Source: Cotesia glomerata
Taxonomy: Eukaryota; Arthropoda; Insecta; Hymenoptera; Braconidae
Assembly: GCF_020080835.1 (NCBI RefSeq)
Contig: NC_058162.1
Location: forward strand, 5,161,323-5,225,322
Direction of reading: 5' to 3'
DNA: 64,000 bases
Position 1 is the stretch's first letter. Every line of letters starts with the position of its first letter. The notes under the pieces are model-generated. The model saw only the letters and a program-made list of their open reading frames with translations, ran no database searches and was not told the origin of the DNA. The translations under genes and the position numbers were made by a program. Of this stretch, positions 39,901 to 54,200 are shown piece by piece.

Positions 39901-42900
39901 TTATTGTTATTTTATTTTCTTATTCAGATTTTGTCGCTTTATTTCCTTGTTTCTTTTTACTGTTATCGTTTTATTTAGTGATTATGATTGATGGAGTAAT
40001 TTTAATACATTTGTGTTAAGGAAAATTAATTTGCATTTTTAAAACGAAATTAAACACGTTTCTTCGGGTCTGAAGAATTGTTTTTTTTTTCTTTCTTTGA
40101 GTTTAAATGAGGACACTGATAAATATTTTTCATGGAGATTTCAATGCGTGGTAGAGTGATAATCAGCTTTTTGTTACTTTAAAGTATAAACTTTTATTTG
40201 TTTACACTAAATACAATGTTTTTTAATCTGCACTGATAGAAGGATTTATTTGTATTAAAAAAATATTTGTTAATAGTTAACAAATCATTTATTAGAGACC
40301 ATTTTTTAGTATCAAACAAATATTTCTTAGTATTTAAAATGATTTGTTTGTATTTAATAAATCAGATATTCATTTATTAAATATTAATAAATCTTTTTAA
40401 ATACTAAGAAATATTTGTTAAGGACTAAAAAGTGGTCTCTAATAAATGATTTGTTAAATATTAACAAATATTTTTAACTATAAACAAATCCTTCTATCAG
40501 TGTGGAGTTTGAAACCTCGTTAAATTTATTATTTTATGGCTTTTTTAATATTTAATATGGAATTAATTCAAATTAATTGCATAATTAATTAAATAACTTC
40601 TATTTCAAAATAAAATTTCTTAGTCTATTATTTAAAATCAAAATTCATGGTGATTGTTTAGTTTTACAATTCACAATACTTTAATTTATAAAAATGACAT
40701 TTAGAATTTTTTTTTCTTAATTATGTCTTAAAGCTCATCAAAAATAAAATAATTCACTGAAAAAAAAATTTTTTTCCTCCTAGAATACTAAATTTTTTAC
40801 TCGAGTTTTCTTGATTTAAAAAAACTGGTATTCTTAATCTTAAAATACCACGCTTTATTATAAGGCTAGTTTTTTGACAGTGAGAAAACGGTATTCTTAT
40901 AGGTAAAAAACTTTCGTATTTTAATCATAAGAATACCAGTTTTTTAACCATAAGGAAACATTTCCTTGGTAGAAAAAAACTTTTTTTTCAGTGTTGTTTT
41001 AATAAAAAAAAAAATTATTAAAAAATAAAAAAATCACCTTTTTAGAAAATTTTTTTAATTATTTTTTTTACACGTGATTTTTACTAAGATGCACTTAAAA
41101 AAATTTTCTGACAATTTTTAGGAAATTTTCCACAAATAAAAAAAACGACCAATTTTATAAATTAAAAATATACTATCCATAAAATTACATTAAATATGAT
41201 TCATTTTTTAATAAAGTAAAATATTACAATCTAATGCTTCTTGTTTTTAATTTTACTAAAAAACTTGAAGTATATTTTAGTTTACAAAATTAAAAAAACG
41301 CACTTTATTAGTAAACGAAACTAAAAAGTAGAGAATAATTTTGAATAAACTTAAAATAATAATTGAGTGATAAATAAAAATTCATTTTATATTAAAAAAT
41401 TGTGAAATGTTTCAATAAATTTTTATAACTATTTTTAAAAGTATTTACAAAAATTTAATCAAATACTCTATACTTATTTTAAAATAAAATGAATTTTTTT
41501 TTAATCACTCTATTTTTGTTTTAAAATTATTTAAAATCATTAAAAATTATTTTCTACTGTTTCGCTTCAGGTCGATGTAAAAACTTTTTAAAATTATGAT
41601 AATTTACTCTATTATTATTATTTAGTGTTTTATTTGCATAACTTAACAGTTTTATACAAGTTTTTTTATTTTTAAGATATCAATACTAGTTAGATGTTAG
41701 AAAGTAAAATTTTTAAACTTTTTTTTAAAAAGTTAATAATTATTAAATAAATATTAAATATTTCAAAGATTTTTTTAACTATTATAAATATTTAAAACTA
41801 TTATTTGTTGAAAACTGATAATTTACTCTAAATAAAACCAAATTCTAACGTTAAAATAATATTTACAAAATAATTTCTAAGAATTAGTTGAATTAACTAT
41901 TCAAAAAATTTTATAAGTTTATAATTGCAGCAATTCCCTAAAATAGTAATAAAAAATAAAAGTAAAAAACATTCGAGGATTTAACGGGTTATTAATTCAA
42001 AGTTATTAAATATAAAATTAAAAATGATAATTTTTATAGAGAGTTATAAAAAAGAAATTGATATTTGTTACAGCAACGAAACGAGAGAAGCCGAGATCAC
42101 AGTATTACGACATCCCGCGCCATGAGTTCGATGCAAACACAACAGCCTGGATCATTGCCTGACATACATCTGGATCCGTATCGATTGATAGAAGACGATC
42201 TTAAATACGTATATGATGACATACGACGAGTAAGAATTATATCAATATAAATATTTATAAAATTATATTAATAGATTATTATTTATTAATTTTTTTATAA
42301 AAATTTCACTGAATCATTTTAGCGTTTCTTGCCGACTCTCTTATACACTAATGCAGCATGCAGCGAAAGTTTAAGTTCTAGATCATGCTGCACACTATGT
42401 ATTATGAATATACATATATATGTGGAAATATATGATACTAGTTGGTTGGATTTAACGTTTGGTTGGAACTCACGGTCGTTCAATCGTTGACGCGTAGAGA
42501 ATAGCTACGTGGTGTAGAAAGCACCTGTCTCGTTTGCGTCGAGTCACGCAAAGCTTGTTCGAGTCACTGTCCGCCGGCCCTGACCTCATCATTCACCATT
42601 TTACCTCACTAGATTTTATTATTACATTATATTTATATTATACTTCTATACAGATTCGTATTCATATTCATATTTATAGTTATAGTTATCATAATCACGA
42701 TCGTGATCATTATTGATCAATTATTTTTATTTATTCATTTATTTGTCCATGATCGTAATTATCATACCTATCATTATATCACGTATACGTTACCAAGTCT
42801 TATTAATTATTTATTTATTTTATTTTCAACTATTTAACAAGTCCTTTGTGCTAATTTATTATTTTTTTAATTTTAATAATAACTTGCGAAATATTTTTTA

Positions 42901-45900
42901 TTAATTGCCCTATGAACCTTTGCTGAATAGTTTCAAATCCTTTACGGAAAAGTTAATTGTAAAAAAATTGAAAAATCTTGAATGAAAAAAATCAATTTTT
43001 CTTTTTTTAAGAATATCATTTTTTCGAATCAAAGAGAGAAGTTTTATTAGTGAATAAAAAATAATTTTTTACCGCAAATTAGGAATTATCTTATAATATC
43101 TGCATTGATATTTTTTTTCTTACAGTTCATTAAAAATAGAATAATTAAAAAAAAAAAAATTATTTTAAAAATTGTCAATTATTCAAATAAAAAGAAATTT
43201 TTTTTAAATATATATCGACGGTCTAATTAGCAATTGGTCTAACTCCTTATTTTTTAGAAGGTGATTTTTTAACATTGATGTTGCAATAGTCTAATTATAA
43301 ATTATTTGAATGATCCAAACCAAATTATTATACCTCTATTAGATATTCAATTGTTTTTTAAAGTGATAATAAATTTTGAACTAATTTTTTTTTTCGTACA
43401 AATGGAAGATTTTTTAAAATAGAGTTAGACAATTTGCTAATTTATTTATTTATTTATCTGGTAAGGAATTCTATCGAGGTGTAAAAACACCTGCGTATAG
43501 AACCAGTACAAAAAATAACAGTTTTATAATACATAGACTTTTTTTACAAAATTTATGTCGATAATACAATGCAAAGAGATAATAAGTACAAAAAGTAATA
43601 AATTTTTAGAGAAAGAAATACAAAATTATAAATAATTATCAGAAAAAGAAATATCCAATCAAATACTCGCATTTTCCATTACATTTTTTAAGCATATTAA
43701 CCATTAAGCTTTCTTTTCTTATCCAGTAACTTAACTTTTTTTTTAACAATTTTTTATTACGATCTATAGTTTTCATATCAGTATGGAGTTTGTTATAATA
43801 TTTAATTGCTACATAATTACCATTCCGTGTATTAATAGTTTTGTTAATTTTTGGTAGTACTAGCAACTTAGATCTTGTATTTGTAAGTTTTTCAGAGTAC
43901 AGGCTTTTACATTCTTGATAGTAGTAAGTTAGTGCATTTATTATAAATGAGTCTAATTAGAACGTCGATATTTTTTTTGATGAGAAAAATTTTTATAAAA
44001 ATGATGAAAAATTAAATAATTGATATTTTTTTATTTAAATTGTTATAATGAATAATTGTGTAAAAATTTTCACGATTTTCGGTGGACATCAAATTTTTAT
44101 TTATGAAAAGGTTTAAAATTGATTGAAAATTTATTTTTATCATAAATTCGCCATAAAAAAGAATAATTTAAAGAAAAAATTAATCAGAATGTTAATTTTT
44201 TCACATTTTATTACCAAAAGTAGAATTAACTTCATTTCCAAACAATTACCGATTTTTTCATCAATATATGTGACTGAATAAAGTAGTCAGTACTTGTCTC
44301 GGATAGCTTAACTGGTAGAGCCCTTGGCGCGTAACCGAGAGATCTGAGTTCGATTCCCAGTCTGGGCTGTCTGATTATTTTTTCAATTACGGAAAAATTC
44401 CCACTGAGTAGGTCCCCCCTTTCCCCCATCCGTTCTTTCCCAACTCCCTTAAAATTTGCTTTAATATGGCTTTAATATGAACCGACGCATTGCGTTTTAT
44501 TTAAGAAAAAAAAATTTAGTTTTAAAATTCATAAAACATTATACTAGTAAAATTATTTGCGTAGAAGTAGCAAAATTTATCAAAATTTTATAACAAGTAT
44601 AAATAACAAAGTAATAAAAATAAGGATAAATGTAATAATCGGAGGTTAACTGCAAGCAAACGTTCAACTTATGAGGTAACGAGACCAAGCATGAGTTGTA
44701 AATTGCTCCACACACTAACTTAGTATCATATATCATACAGCAACCAAAGCGAGTTTTTTGCGCAATCCATGATTTAAAAGGGTGTCGCTAAACATCCGGC
44801 ATCGCTCTTGTATATTATCCACTTATTTGCTAGTAATTATTAATACTATAAGCAATTTCAAAGCAATCATGACCTCGGAGTCTTTTATACGCGTAAAAAT
44901 ATCTAGAATGTAATTTTATGGTGTACCAGACTGAATAATTTCTTTCTACTCAGTTTTGTTGTTTCTTAAAGTTTATTTAATTGAGTCAAGGTCGCGTTAT
45001 TGTTATTATTATTAATATTACTTTTTTTTTATTTTTATAAATCAGGAAAATTAGTGTAATAAAAATAATTTATTTTTTTGTACAGGAGCTCATCGCGAAT
45101 ACGTCAGTTAAAGAACTCCAAGAAATAGCAACGTACTACTTTGATGGGCAGGGAAAGGCTTTGAGACCAATGGCAGCAATACTTATGGCACGAGCCATCA
45201 ATTACCACAAAGAAAGAAAGTAAGTGCATATGACTTTTGCTTCAACAGTCCATTCATACTCTTTAGTTATTTTCAATCACTTATTGTTACTTTGTATTTT
45301 TATTTTATTTTATTTGCTTATCAATAATTCGAAAATTTTATTTAATTTTTTGCTTAAATGATAGGAATGAGGGTTGATTTTCTTGTTGGTGACAAAGTCA
45401 TTTATTTCAATTTGATTTATTTGCTATGAATTATGAGTCATTAATACTTATTTATATTTGTAGTAGAGGATAATAAATAACATTTACTCGTTGCTGACTC
45501 ATGAGATAATAAATTCATTTTATTGTTCATTAGTGAAACCTTAAATTATCTATGAGTTTCTTTTAGAAGCTAAAACATTTGTTACAATAATAATAACAAT
45601 AGTAAATTTATTTGTTAAATAGTAAAATAATAGTGATGAGAGATGATTAAAATTTTTAGTGTTTAAAAAATATTTTTTTTTTCTAATAAATTTGATTTTT
45701 TGAAAAGCGAATTGAGACTTTTTAATCATTAATACTTTTTTTATTTTGAGCTTAAATTAGTTTTTTGATAATAACTAGCAACCTTGCAGTCACTATGTGA
45801 CTGCCGTGACTTAAGAACTTAAAATAAATACAATTTAGCTTTATTAAATAATTACTTTTATTAAATTCCACTGTATTTTTTTAAATATTGATGTTTTTAA

Positions 45901-48210
45901 AGATATAAGCTCATCCTGATGTTACACTCATCAAGATCTTTCATTTGAGTACCCACATGCATTTTTGATATATTTTCATATATACATATATATAATATAT
46001 ATAAATATATGAAAAAATGATGTGGGTACTTAAATGAAAGGTCTCGTATAGTGCAACGTCGGGATGAGCTGATATCTTTAAAAATGTCAGTAGTTAACAA
46101 GATAAAAGGTCATTTCTTAATTATGTAAAATTAAACTGTACTTTCTTAACTATTGACGTTTTTAAAGATTTAAGCTCATCACGATGTTACACTCATCAAG
46201 AGCTTTCGTTTGAGTACCTACATGCATTTTTTATATATTTTTCATATATACATATATGTCATATATATAAATATATGAAAAATTGATGTGGGTACTCAAA
46301 TGAAAGGTCTTGATGAGTGTAATGTTGGGGTGAGCTTATATCTTTAAAAATATCATTAGTTGACAAGATACAATGTGATTTCTTAATTATTGACATTTTT
46401 TAAGATATAAACTCATTTTGATGTTACATTCATCGAGACCTTTCATTTAAGTACCCACATGGCATTTTTTATATATTTTATATGTATGGTATTTGTGAAA
46501 TTATAAAATATATGAAAAATTGATGTGGGTACTCAAATGAAAGGTCTTGATGAATGTAACTTCGGAATGAGCTTATATCTTGAAAAATGTCAATAGTTTA
46601 CGAGATACAAGGTCATTTCTTAATTATGTATCTACAGATAGAAAATTTTCAAATGCAGCCTAAATATTCATCATAGTAAATTGACTATCGGTGAGAACTA
46701 TATGAAACCTTGAAAAGGCACAAATTAAAATCAAGACCTTTGCAATGACACTAAATTTCACTAAAAAATACCGATTTTATCATATGACTACCCTGGACAC
46801 AAAATTTTTCTCATTCTCTTAATAATATAGATAATAATAAATTTTTAACTTCAAAATTATTATTAAATAAAAATTTTCAAAAATTCCTGGTAATTAATTT
46901 TAATAGAAAATTTATTTTTATTTTTAGATTTAATTATTATAATTAATTTAAAAATCAAAATAATAATACTTACATTTTTTTACTATTATTATTAATAAAA
47001 AATTTTTTTCTCAGTGATCTCTTGCCAACACAACGACAAGTCGCGTTAATAGCAGAGATGATTCACGGAGCATCATTAATTCACGACGATGTGATTGATC
47101 AATCTGACTATCGTCGAGGAAAGGCTTCGGTCAACGTCAAATGGAGCCAAAAAAAGGTAAATTATTTATTATAAATTCATTTATGTATCATTTGATTTGA
47201 ACAACCATCAAATCATAATAATTTATTTTATTTTAATTAGGTATAAGTAAATTAAGGTTGAATACGATAAAGAAAAGTAGGAAGAAACTCTCGCTCCTCA
47301 ATCGTAATCGATATGACGGACAGTAAGGAGGCTAATAAGATGCATGCGAGCGCACTTTCTTGACCACATACGGCCCAGAAATTCCTTCTTTTTCTTTCAG
47401 TTCAATAATAGTTTTTAAATTTGATCGCTTAAAAAAATTAATTGCTCTTGAATGAATTCGAGCCGGGAACTTTCATTTATTAAGGCATCCAAATTATTTT
47501 TTTTTTATTATACATTCAATTACATAATTATAAATTTTTTTTTTTTCACCGAGTAATTGAATGATAGGCGTTTGAAAAGAAAATTAATTAGTAACATCGT
47601 GGCTATTCTACCGCAGGGTAAGATTTAATGCCACTTAATTCACAAAACCTCTACTTTCACGTCTGCGATAATACGCATAGTAATTAAGTCAAACCAATGT
47701 CGTTTATTACTCTTCTATTTGAGGATTATTTTGCAATATGGAAGTATAAATGTATGAATATTATAAAAATAATTTCCGACAAATTTAACTGCCAGTTTGC
47801 ATGGTAATCATATGAATTGAATATCGATGTTAATTTTAAACAATTACGATAAACTACCAATCAATTTTTTTTTTTTTTTTTTTTTTAATAGTACGATTGT
47901 CAAGAAAAATTACAAAAAATTATTACTTGAAGTGTTTGTTATTAAAATTTTGTAATCGAACAACTGAGCATGGTAATAATATAAAAAATATTTTCCTTAT
48001 ACTGAAATTCCATTTCCTACTTTCCCGATTAAGATACTATCACGTCGTTACGACTTACAATGAATAATAGCTTTTTAGATTGCGTCATATGTACTTATAA
48101 CTTTACTTGTAAGAGTCGAAGTAAAGAATAGAAGGTTTTAAGTACGAGACTTAACTATTAAATATCCTTTATTATTATCTTTTTATTAATCTACAGATGA
48201 TAAAATCTGA

Positions 48211-48268
<58 letters not shown>

Positions 48269-51200
48269 GCTTAAGGGTAGAGCAGTTGGCGCGACACCAA
48301 AAGATCCAGGTTCGATTCCTGGTCTGAGCATTTCCGAGTTATTTTTTCGGTGGCCGAAAAAAGTCTCACTGAGTAAAGAATATAACAAAGTCTTCGACTC
48401 TTTTGGGCTTCTTTCGATGACATTGCTGTGGCATTTTCCGCTTTTGCAATCCGAGATTTATTGTAAGATTTTGTAAACGCGACAGCGCACGGGCCGAGCG
48501 TAACGTCCATGACTTCCAATATTTTTAGTACTGGGAAAAATCCTTCGTTAAATATACATGCTGCAGTGAATGCAGCAATTTCTAACGTTTTTTGGCCTAC
48601 AAAAATATGTTTTGGTGCAAAACTCCCAACACAATGCTTAAAAGCCTCGTTATTATTCTGTGTGTTTCTTCCTAAACATCTTTCCAAAAGATCATCTGAT
48701 GACAGATCTTCGTAAATTGGTTCCAAAAGATTTGCAGTGTCTTTATCGAAAGCAGGTGGATGAACAAACGTATCTTCATGACCTTCAGATTTCAATTTTT
48801 GATACTTGCACCAGGAATCGGGACCCTTTGGGCAATAAGAATGCTGGGGCTCTTCATTAGTTGATATCAAATGATAATAAGTTGCCCATATAGCTTTTCT
48901 CATATTTTCAACAGAGTCTTCATTTCTCATAATAACTAAGCCATAATAAGTACTAAGTTTGATCATTAATTTATTAGTTAGTGTCAGACTTTTGGTAGCT
49001 TTGGTGCTCTCGGTATCAATGGTATCCTTCTTTGGTGTTCTTGTTTTTTTTTGTGTCGTCCCTTTCTTCACTGTAACTTCTTTTTCTTCTTTATAATTTT
49101 TCTTCGTTTTTTTAGATTTTTCTTCAGCAGCTTCTATTTTTTTTTTAGCTTTTTGGAGCTGCGTTAAAGTTTTTTTAGCTTCTTTGACTCGTCTGTACAT
49201 ACGCTTTTTCACATGTAAAACGCACTCATTTTTTTCAACTTTAGGATCATTATTGTAAATATTTGCTTCTAGTAAATTTTTATAAGTTTTGGAGTTTTAT
49301 AAGTTTATATAAATATATATAATAGAATAACAGAGTCAACCCAGGTATAAAAAATGCGCTCAAACAATAGAAGGGTCCAAGCGGTTGCAGCTGCCGGTCG
49401 ACCTTAAAGGTTGGACTCCGAGGCGCTCGAGGAAACTTGCTTGTCCAAGCAAGCTCGAGGAGTTATAACGAGGAAACTCGTTATAACTCCCGAAATATTT
49501 AGAATTTCTGTCTGAGATTTTCACAGTATATTCTCAAGATATTGTACTTTCAAATTAAGCAAAGAAAAAATTTTCGATTTTTTGAACCCAAGTTACCAAA
49601 CTACTACCTTAAGCATAAATAAGAATGATAAAAGAAAACTTGTCAATTTACGAATAATGTTTGATAAAAAATAAACTATTACTTTCTATTTTATTATAAG
49701 TTTTATAATAAAATGGTATTTTCGCTGTTCGTCTGAAACTATCTAGTTCTGGTTGGCTCCAGACATTGAAACTAGCATTTTTAATGCAACTTATATGAAA
49801 AATATAATGTGTGACAAGACAATTACACTCTTCAAAATTATATTCTTGGTTCAAGAATTTTTCTCTTGACTCAAGTTAATTTTTTTTTCAGTGCAGTATA
49901 TTCGCAATAGATTATATTTTAGAAATTTGAAAAAAAAAAATTGATTTTTAGAAATTTCTAAAGAAATATCTGCCTCCTTTGAAAGTAATAACTTTTCATA
50001 AAATACTTACATAAATTTATAACTACAGAAGTTTATTACTAAAATTGTAATAAAATTTTTCAATTATCATTCATAATAATAAAAAAAAAATTATTTATTT
50101 ATTTATTTAAACATATATGTTTACTGAATAGACAACATTAGCGAACAAATTGCAGCGAGACTATATTTACGATCCATTGTAGGAATTATTTCTGTTCGTG
50201 AGCTGAGAAGTAAAGGCATTACTTAGTACGTAGACTTTTATCCGTACCAAGAGTTAATATAATACACGTATGAGAAAAGTTGAGAGTTGAGTTTGAGTAG
50301 AGATGAGTTTAAGATTCTAGTCACCGTTATTTACATAGTATAGCCTAAGAACTTTCAACAAAGACCGAGGATAGGATTGCTTATTTATTTATTTTATATA
50401 TTAATAGCTTCGCTCATCATTTAAAATGCATTTCGCTGCATATTATGCCCGTCTGATGCTAAATACCTCAGTATTTTATTTTCTCTTCATTTGTTAATTT
50501 ATTAAGTGACAATATTATAATTTATGTTTGCTTTGGCGAATATATTATCACTGTTAGTTATAATATAATCCCATTTTCTCAGATAATTCAATTAAGATTT
50601 AGAATAAATTGAATCAGATATTTTTTATAAACAAGTTTCACAATATTATTTTTTACCGATTGAAATATATAAACAAAAATTCCAAAGACGTCATAGAATT
50701 TATTCGTCACTTTCATTTGAATAAAAAAAAAATAAAAAATACACGTTAGTTTTTAAATTCCATTAGTAGAATTTACGAAATACTTATTACTAAATAAACC
50801 TCGTTACCTGTCTGACAGGTATTTAAATTAAATTAATACACGGAAAAAAGTAAACTGTAATATTCACTCGGATTCCAGTTAATTTTTATAGTTTCAAACA
50901 GTAAAGCGGACATCGGGATGGAAAAAATATAAATATTACAGAACTTAATGTAGAAAGTATAAAAGCCACAATTTATAATTTAATATCCAAAATAGATAGA
51001 TAGATAAATAGATAGATATATTATTTATTTGACCATGAGATCGTAATCCCTTGTGGCCATACATAAGAGAAAATTACATTTTTTTACATTGGTTTAATAC
51101 ATAGTATTAATTTGTTGGCAATAGCCTAATCGGCTCGGTACCTGCATTTCGAAAGAGTGGGACCAGGGTTCGATTCCGGCGCGCACCAATATTTTTCAAT

Positions 51201-54200
51201 GATTATAAACTAAGAATATGTGCGTTTCATTGCCAGCCTCTGTACCGGTCGGGTTTTCTGTGGTTTTCCCATATAGTTATGGAGGTAAAATGTCATTATA
51301 GAAGTACCTCCATACTATTTAAGACCGTAATGCAAATGCAGGTACTGATTATAACGCGTAAGTCGGCCACAGTCGCAGCACATGTGTGTCGGGCATGAAA
51401 AAATCCCGACATGCAGGGGGGTGGGGACGAAAAAGTGGTTGAGAGTTATAATGACGGGGTTGAGAGATTATATTGCGGAGAAAAAAGTGGAGAGACAATA
51501 ATTCCCCACCCTCCCTTGTAAAACACTCTACAGTGATACAAGTAAAACCATCCTCAATTATAACCTCAATTACATAGTATTAATTTTAGTACAAATATAG
51601 AATATAAATTTAAGTTACATTAAATTAAATTAATTTTAATCCGTTCAGATCAGAAACAACTACATAGTATCTTAATTAATCGATTCTAGACTATGAAAAT
51701 AGTTGAATGCAGCGCTACGAAATTCATTAAAAGTATCAAGATTTGTAAGATTTGCTGGTAATGTGTTCCAAACGCGTATTGCTGATACTATAAATGACTT
51801 ATCATAAAAAGTGACTTATCAAAATAAGTGATTAGTAGCTGTCATTATAGTAAATAACGACTCTTTCATCTTAAAAAATTACAGTTTCAAACAGTAAAAA
51901 TTGCCAATTCAATATATAGTCTATATTATGAGGAGAAGAGGAACTCAGATGAAAGAGAAGGGGGTCTCACGCTGGGAGAATTTAACATTTGAAACAGTGA
52001 AAATTATACTTTTAAAATATAAATTTTACCAGTCCAAGCAAGTCAATAATTACAGTTTGATTTTTAGCGTTTAAAATTTACCATTTTACTTTGTAAATAT
52101 TGACGTTGCTTGTATTAGAAATTTACTAACTTTATTTTATACTTTTTACATATCATAAGATCATTTTTTAGGTACGACATGATAAATATCAAAGTCTGAA
52201 TTCTTAATTATTATGCTTTAACATTTTAGACATTTACATAGCGAATATTACTGTTTAAAATAGTATTTTCTGCCATGTAAAAAGTAAATTGTAACGTTTA
52301 AATGGTAAATATTATAAAGTGAATAGTAAAATCACGATTTTACTGTTTGAAATGGTAATTTTTAGCAGTTGATCATTACTTATTATAAATCGACTGTTAT
52401 TTATTACAGTTAACTTTTTTCCGTGTACTTTTATCGAGTTTATTACTTATTTTAATATAATATTTACCGTTTCTTTTCCCCAAATCAAAAGTTCCGTTCT
52501 CTGGTCTTTCATTTTACATTTATGTTTACATTCATTCACATTATATTACAATTCCAATTTCTCCAAAATTATTTATATTTATTATTTAACAGTTAATAGT
52601 TATTTTAACACCAATTTCTCTTAAAATTTGAATCTTATTGATAAATGGGGTAGTTACTCTATTTACTTTTTTATTTTTCAAGTCTATAAGCTAAATCCTT
52701 ATCTGTATTTATTCAAGTAATACACGCTGTCGTTATTTAGCGGCTTCTTAATAATTAATGTTACACAATTTATTAGACATTTTTTTTTCATTATTTAGAT
52801 ACTTTATATACAGCCTTTTTTTTCTCATAAGTTCCAAAGCATTAAAATTAATTCAATTAGATTTTTAGAATAATAATTAACTATGGAAACTTTTTACTTA
52901 ATATCATTACTAACAACCTTGCAGTCACTATGTGACTGCCGTGACTTGTGAACTATAAAAAATTAAAATCATCAGACTCGATAGAGTCTGGCGCCAAGTT
53001 CCGTTCTCAAGCCAGACTACCGAGTGTGTATATACCGTAAGCAGAACGGTTTTTTGAGGTTACAAATTTTTTTTCAAATTTATTTTGATTTTTTTTTTAT
53101 ATGATATTTTATAATAGTAGTTCATGCTTTTTATTACGCGTATTACTTGATTATTATCAATTATCTTTATAATTTCTATTTAAAATTATTAAAAATAATC
53201 AGCACAAACTATAGCGACCCAGATTTTTAGATTTTAACTTTTTTCTTATGTAAAAAGCGGACGGCCAGAGACTAAATAATATAAGGATGCATGCTAATCT
53301 TATAATAGATGGGAAACTACAGTGAAAAAAAGATATTTGACAGCTTGTAATTACACACGCCAGGCGGCGCAAGAATAACTTTTACATGAACTATAGCTTA
53401 AAGGGGATAGTTTGCCACCGGAAATGTATTAAATTAAAATTGTCAATTTTTATTATAATTACAAAAAATACTGAAATCCGAACAAAAACAGTTTCACTGT
53501 AAAAAAATCACGCCAAGTCCACGTTCATAAGACTATTAAGAAAAAAAAATTTTATTTCTTTACAAAAAGATATAAAATAAAAAATTAAAAAATCCAAGAT
53601 ACCGATATGGTTGTATATGATTTTCGGAAATTAAAAAAAATTTTGTTGTAAATTTAAAAATTAAAAGAAACAACTTTGGAACGTACTTGGTGTGCGTCAT
53701 TGTGTACTTCAATTTTTTTTAAAAGTCCTAGTAGATAGATTTTAGGAATTTCATAAAAAGTGAAATTTTTCGTAACCACGCACACTAAATACGTTCCAAA
53801 ATTGTTTCTTTTAATTTTTAAATTTACAACAAAATTTTTTTTAATTTCCGAAAATCATTTACAACCATATCGGTTACTTGGATTTTTTAATTTTTTATTT
53901 TATTTCTTTTTGTAAAGAAATAAAATTTTTTTTTCTTAATAGTCTTATGAACGTGGACTTGGCGTGATTTTTTTACAGTGAAACTGTTTTTGTTCGGATT
54001 TTACTTTATTAAATAATGATTTTTGTTAAATTGCACTGTACCTTCTTAAATATTGATTTTTTTAAAGATATAAGCTCATCCTGATATTACACTCATCAAG
54101 AGCTTTCATTCGAGTACCCACATGCATTTTGATATATTTGTCATATATACATATGTATAATATATAAAAATATATGAAAAATTGATGTGGGTACTCAAAT

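Larger units (their letters stand above)
50838..52426. mobile_element. TA-flanked element with ACACGGAAAAAAG ends, host of nested LINE and SINE
   Basis: Starts ACACGGAAAAAAGTAAACTG and ends CAGTTAACTTTTTTCCGTGT. The interior near both ends is rich in ACAGT/ACTGT and GTTTCAAACAGTAAA motifs. The nested LINE (about 50990-51840) and its SINE account for much of the length. Confidence 0.6.

Noticed and set aside
42330..42410. GCAGCATG...CATGCTGC pair as a microRNA precursor
   Set aside because: Only an 8-bp stem with a long unpaired loop; too short for a precursor.
43639..43866. 75-codon ORF considered as a gene
   Set aside because: It is the C-terminal end of a LINE reverse transcriptase in a truncated insertion with tail and target duplication.
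44297..44369. Apparent tRNA gene
   Set aside because: Box A and B are present but the acceptor stem has several wobble pairs and a mismatch, the anticodon loop lacks the expected U, and a related head with the same downstream body occurs at 48269: a SINE.
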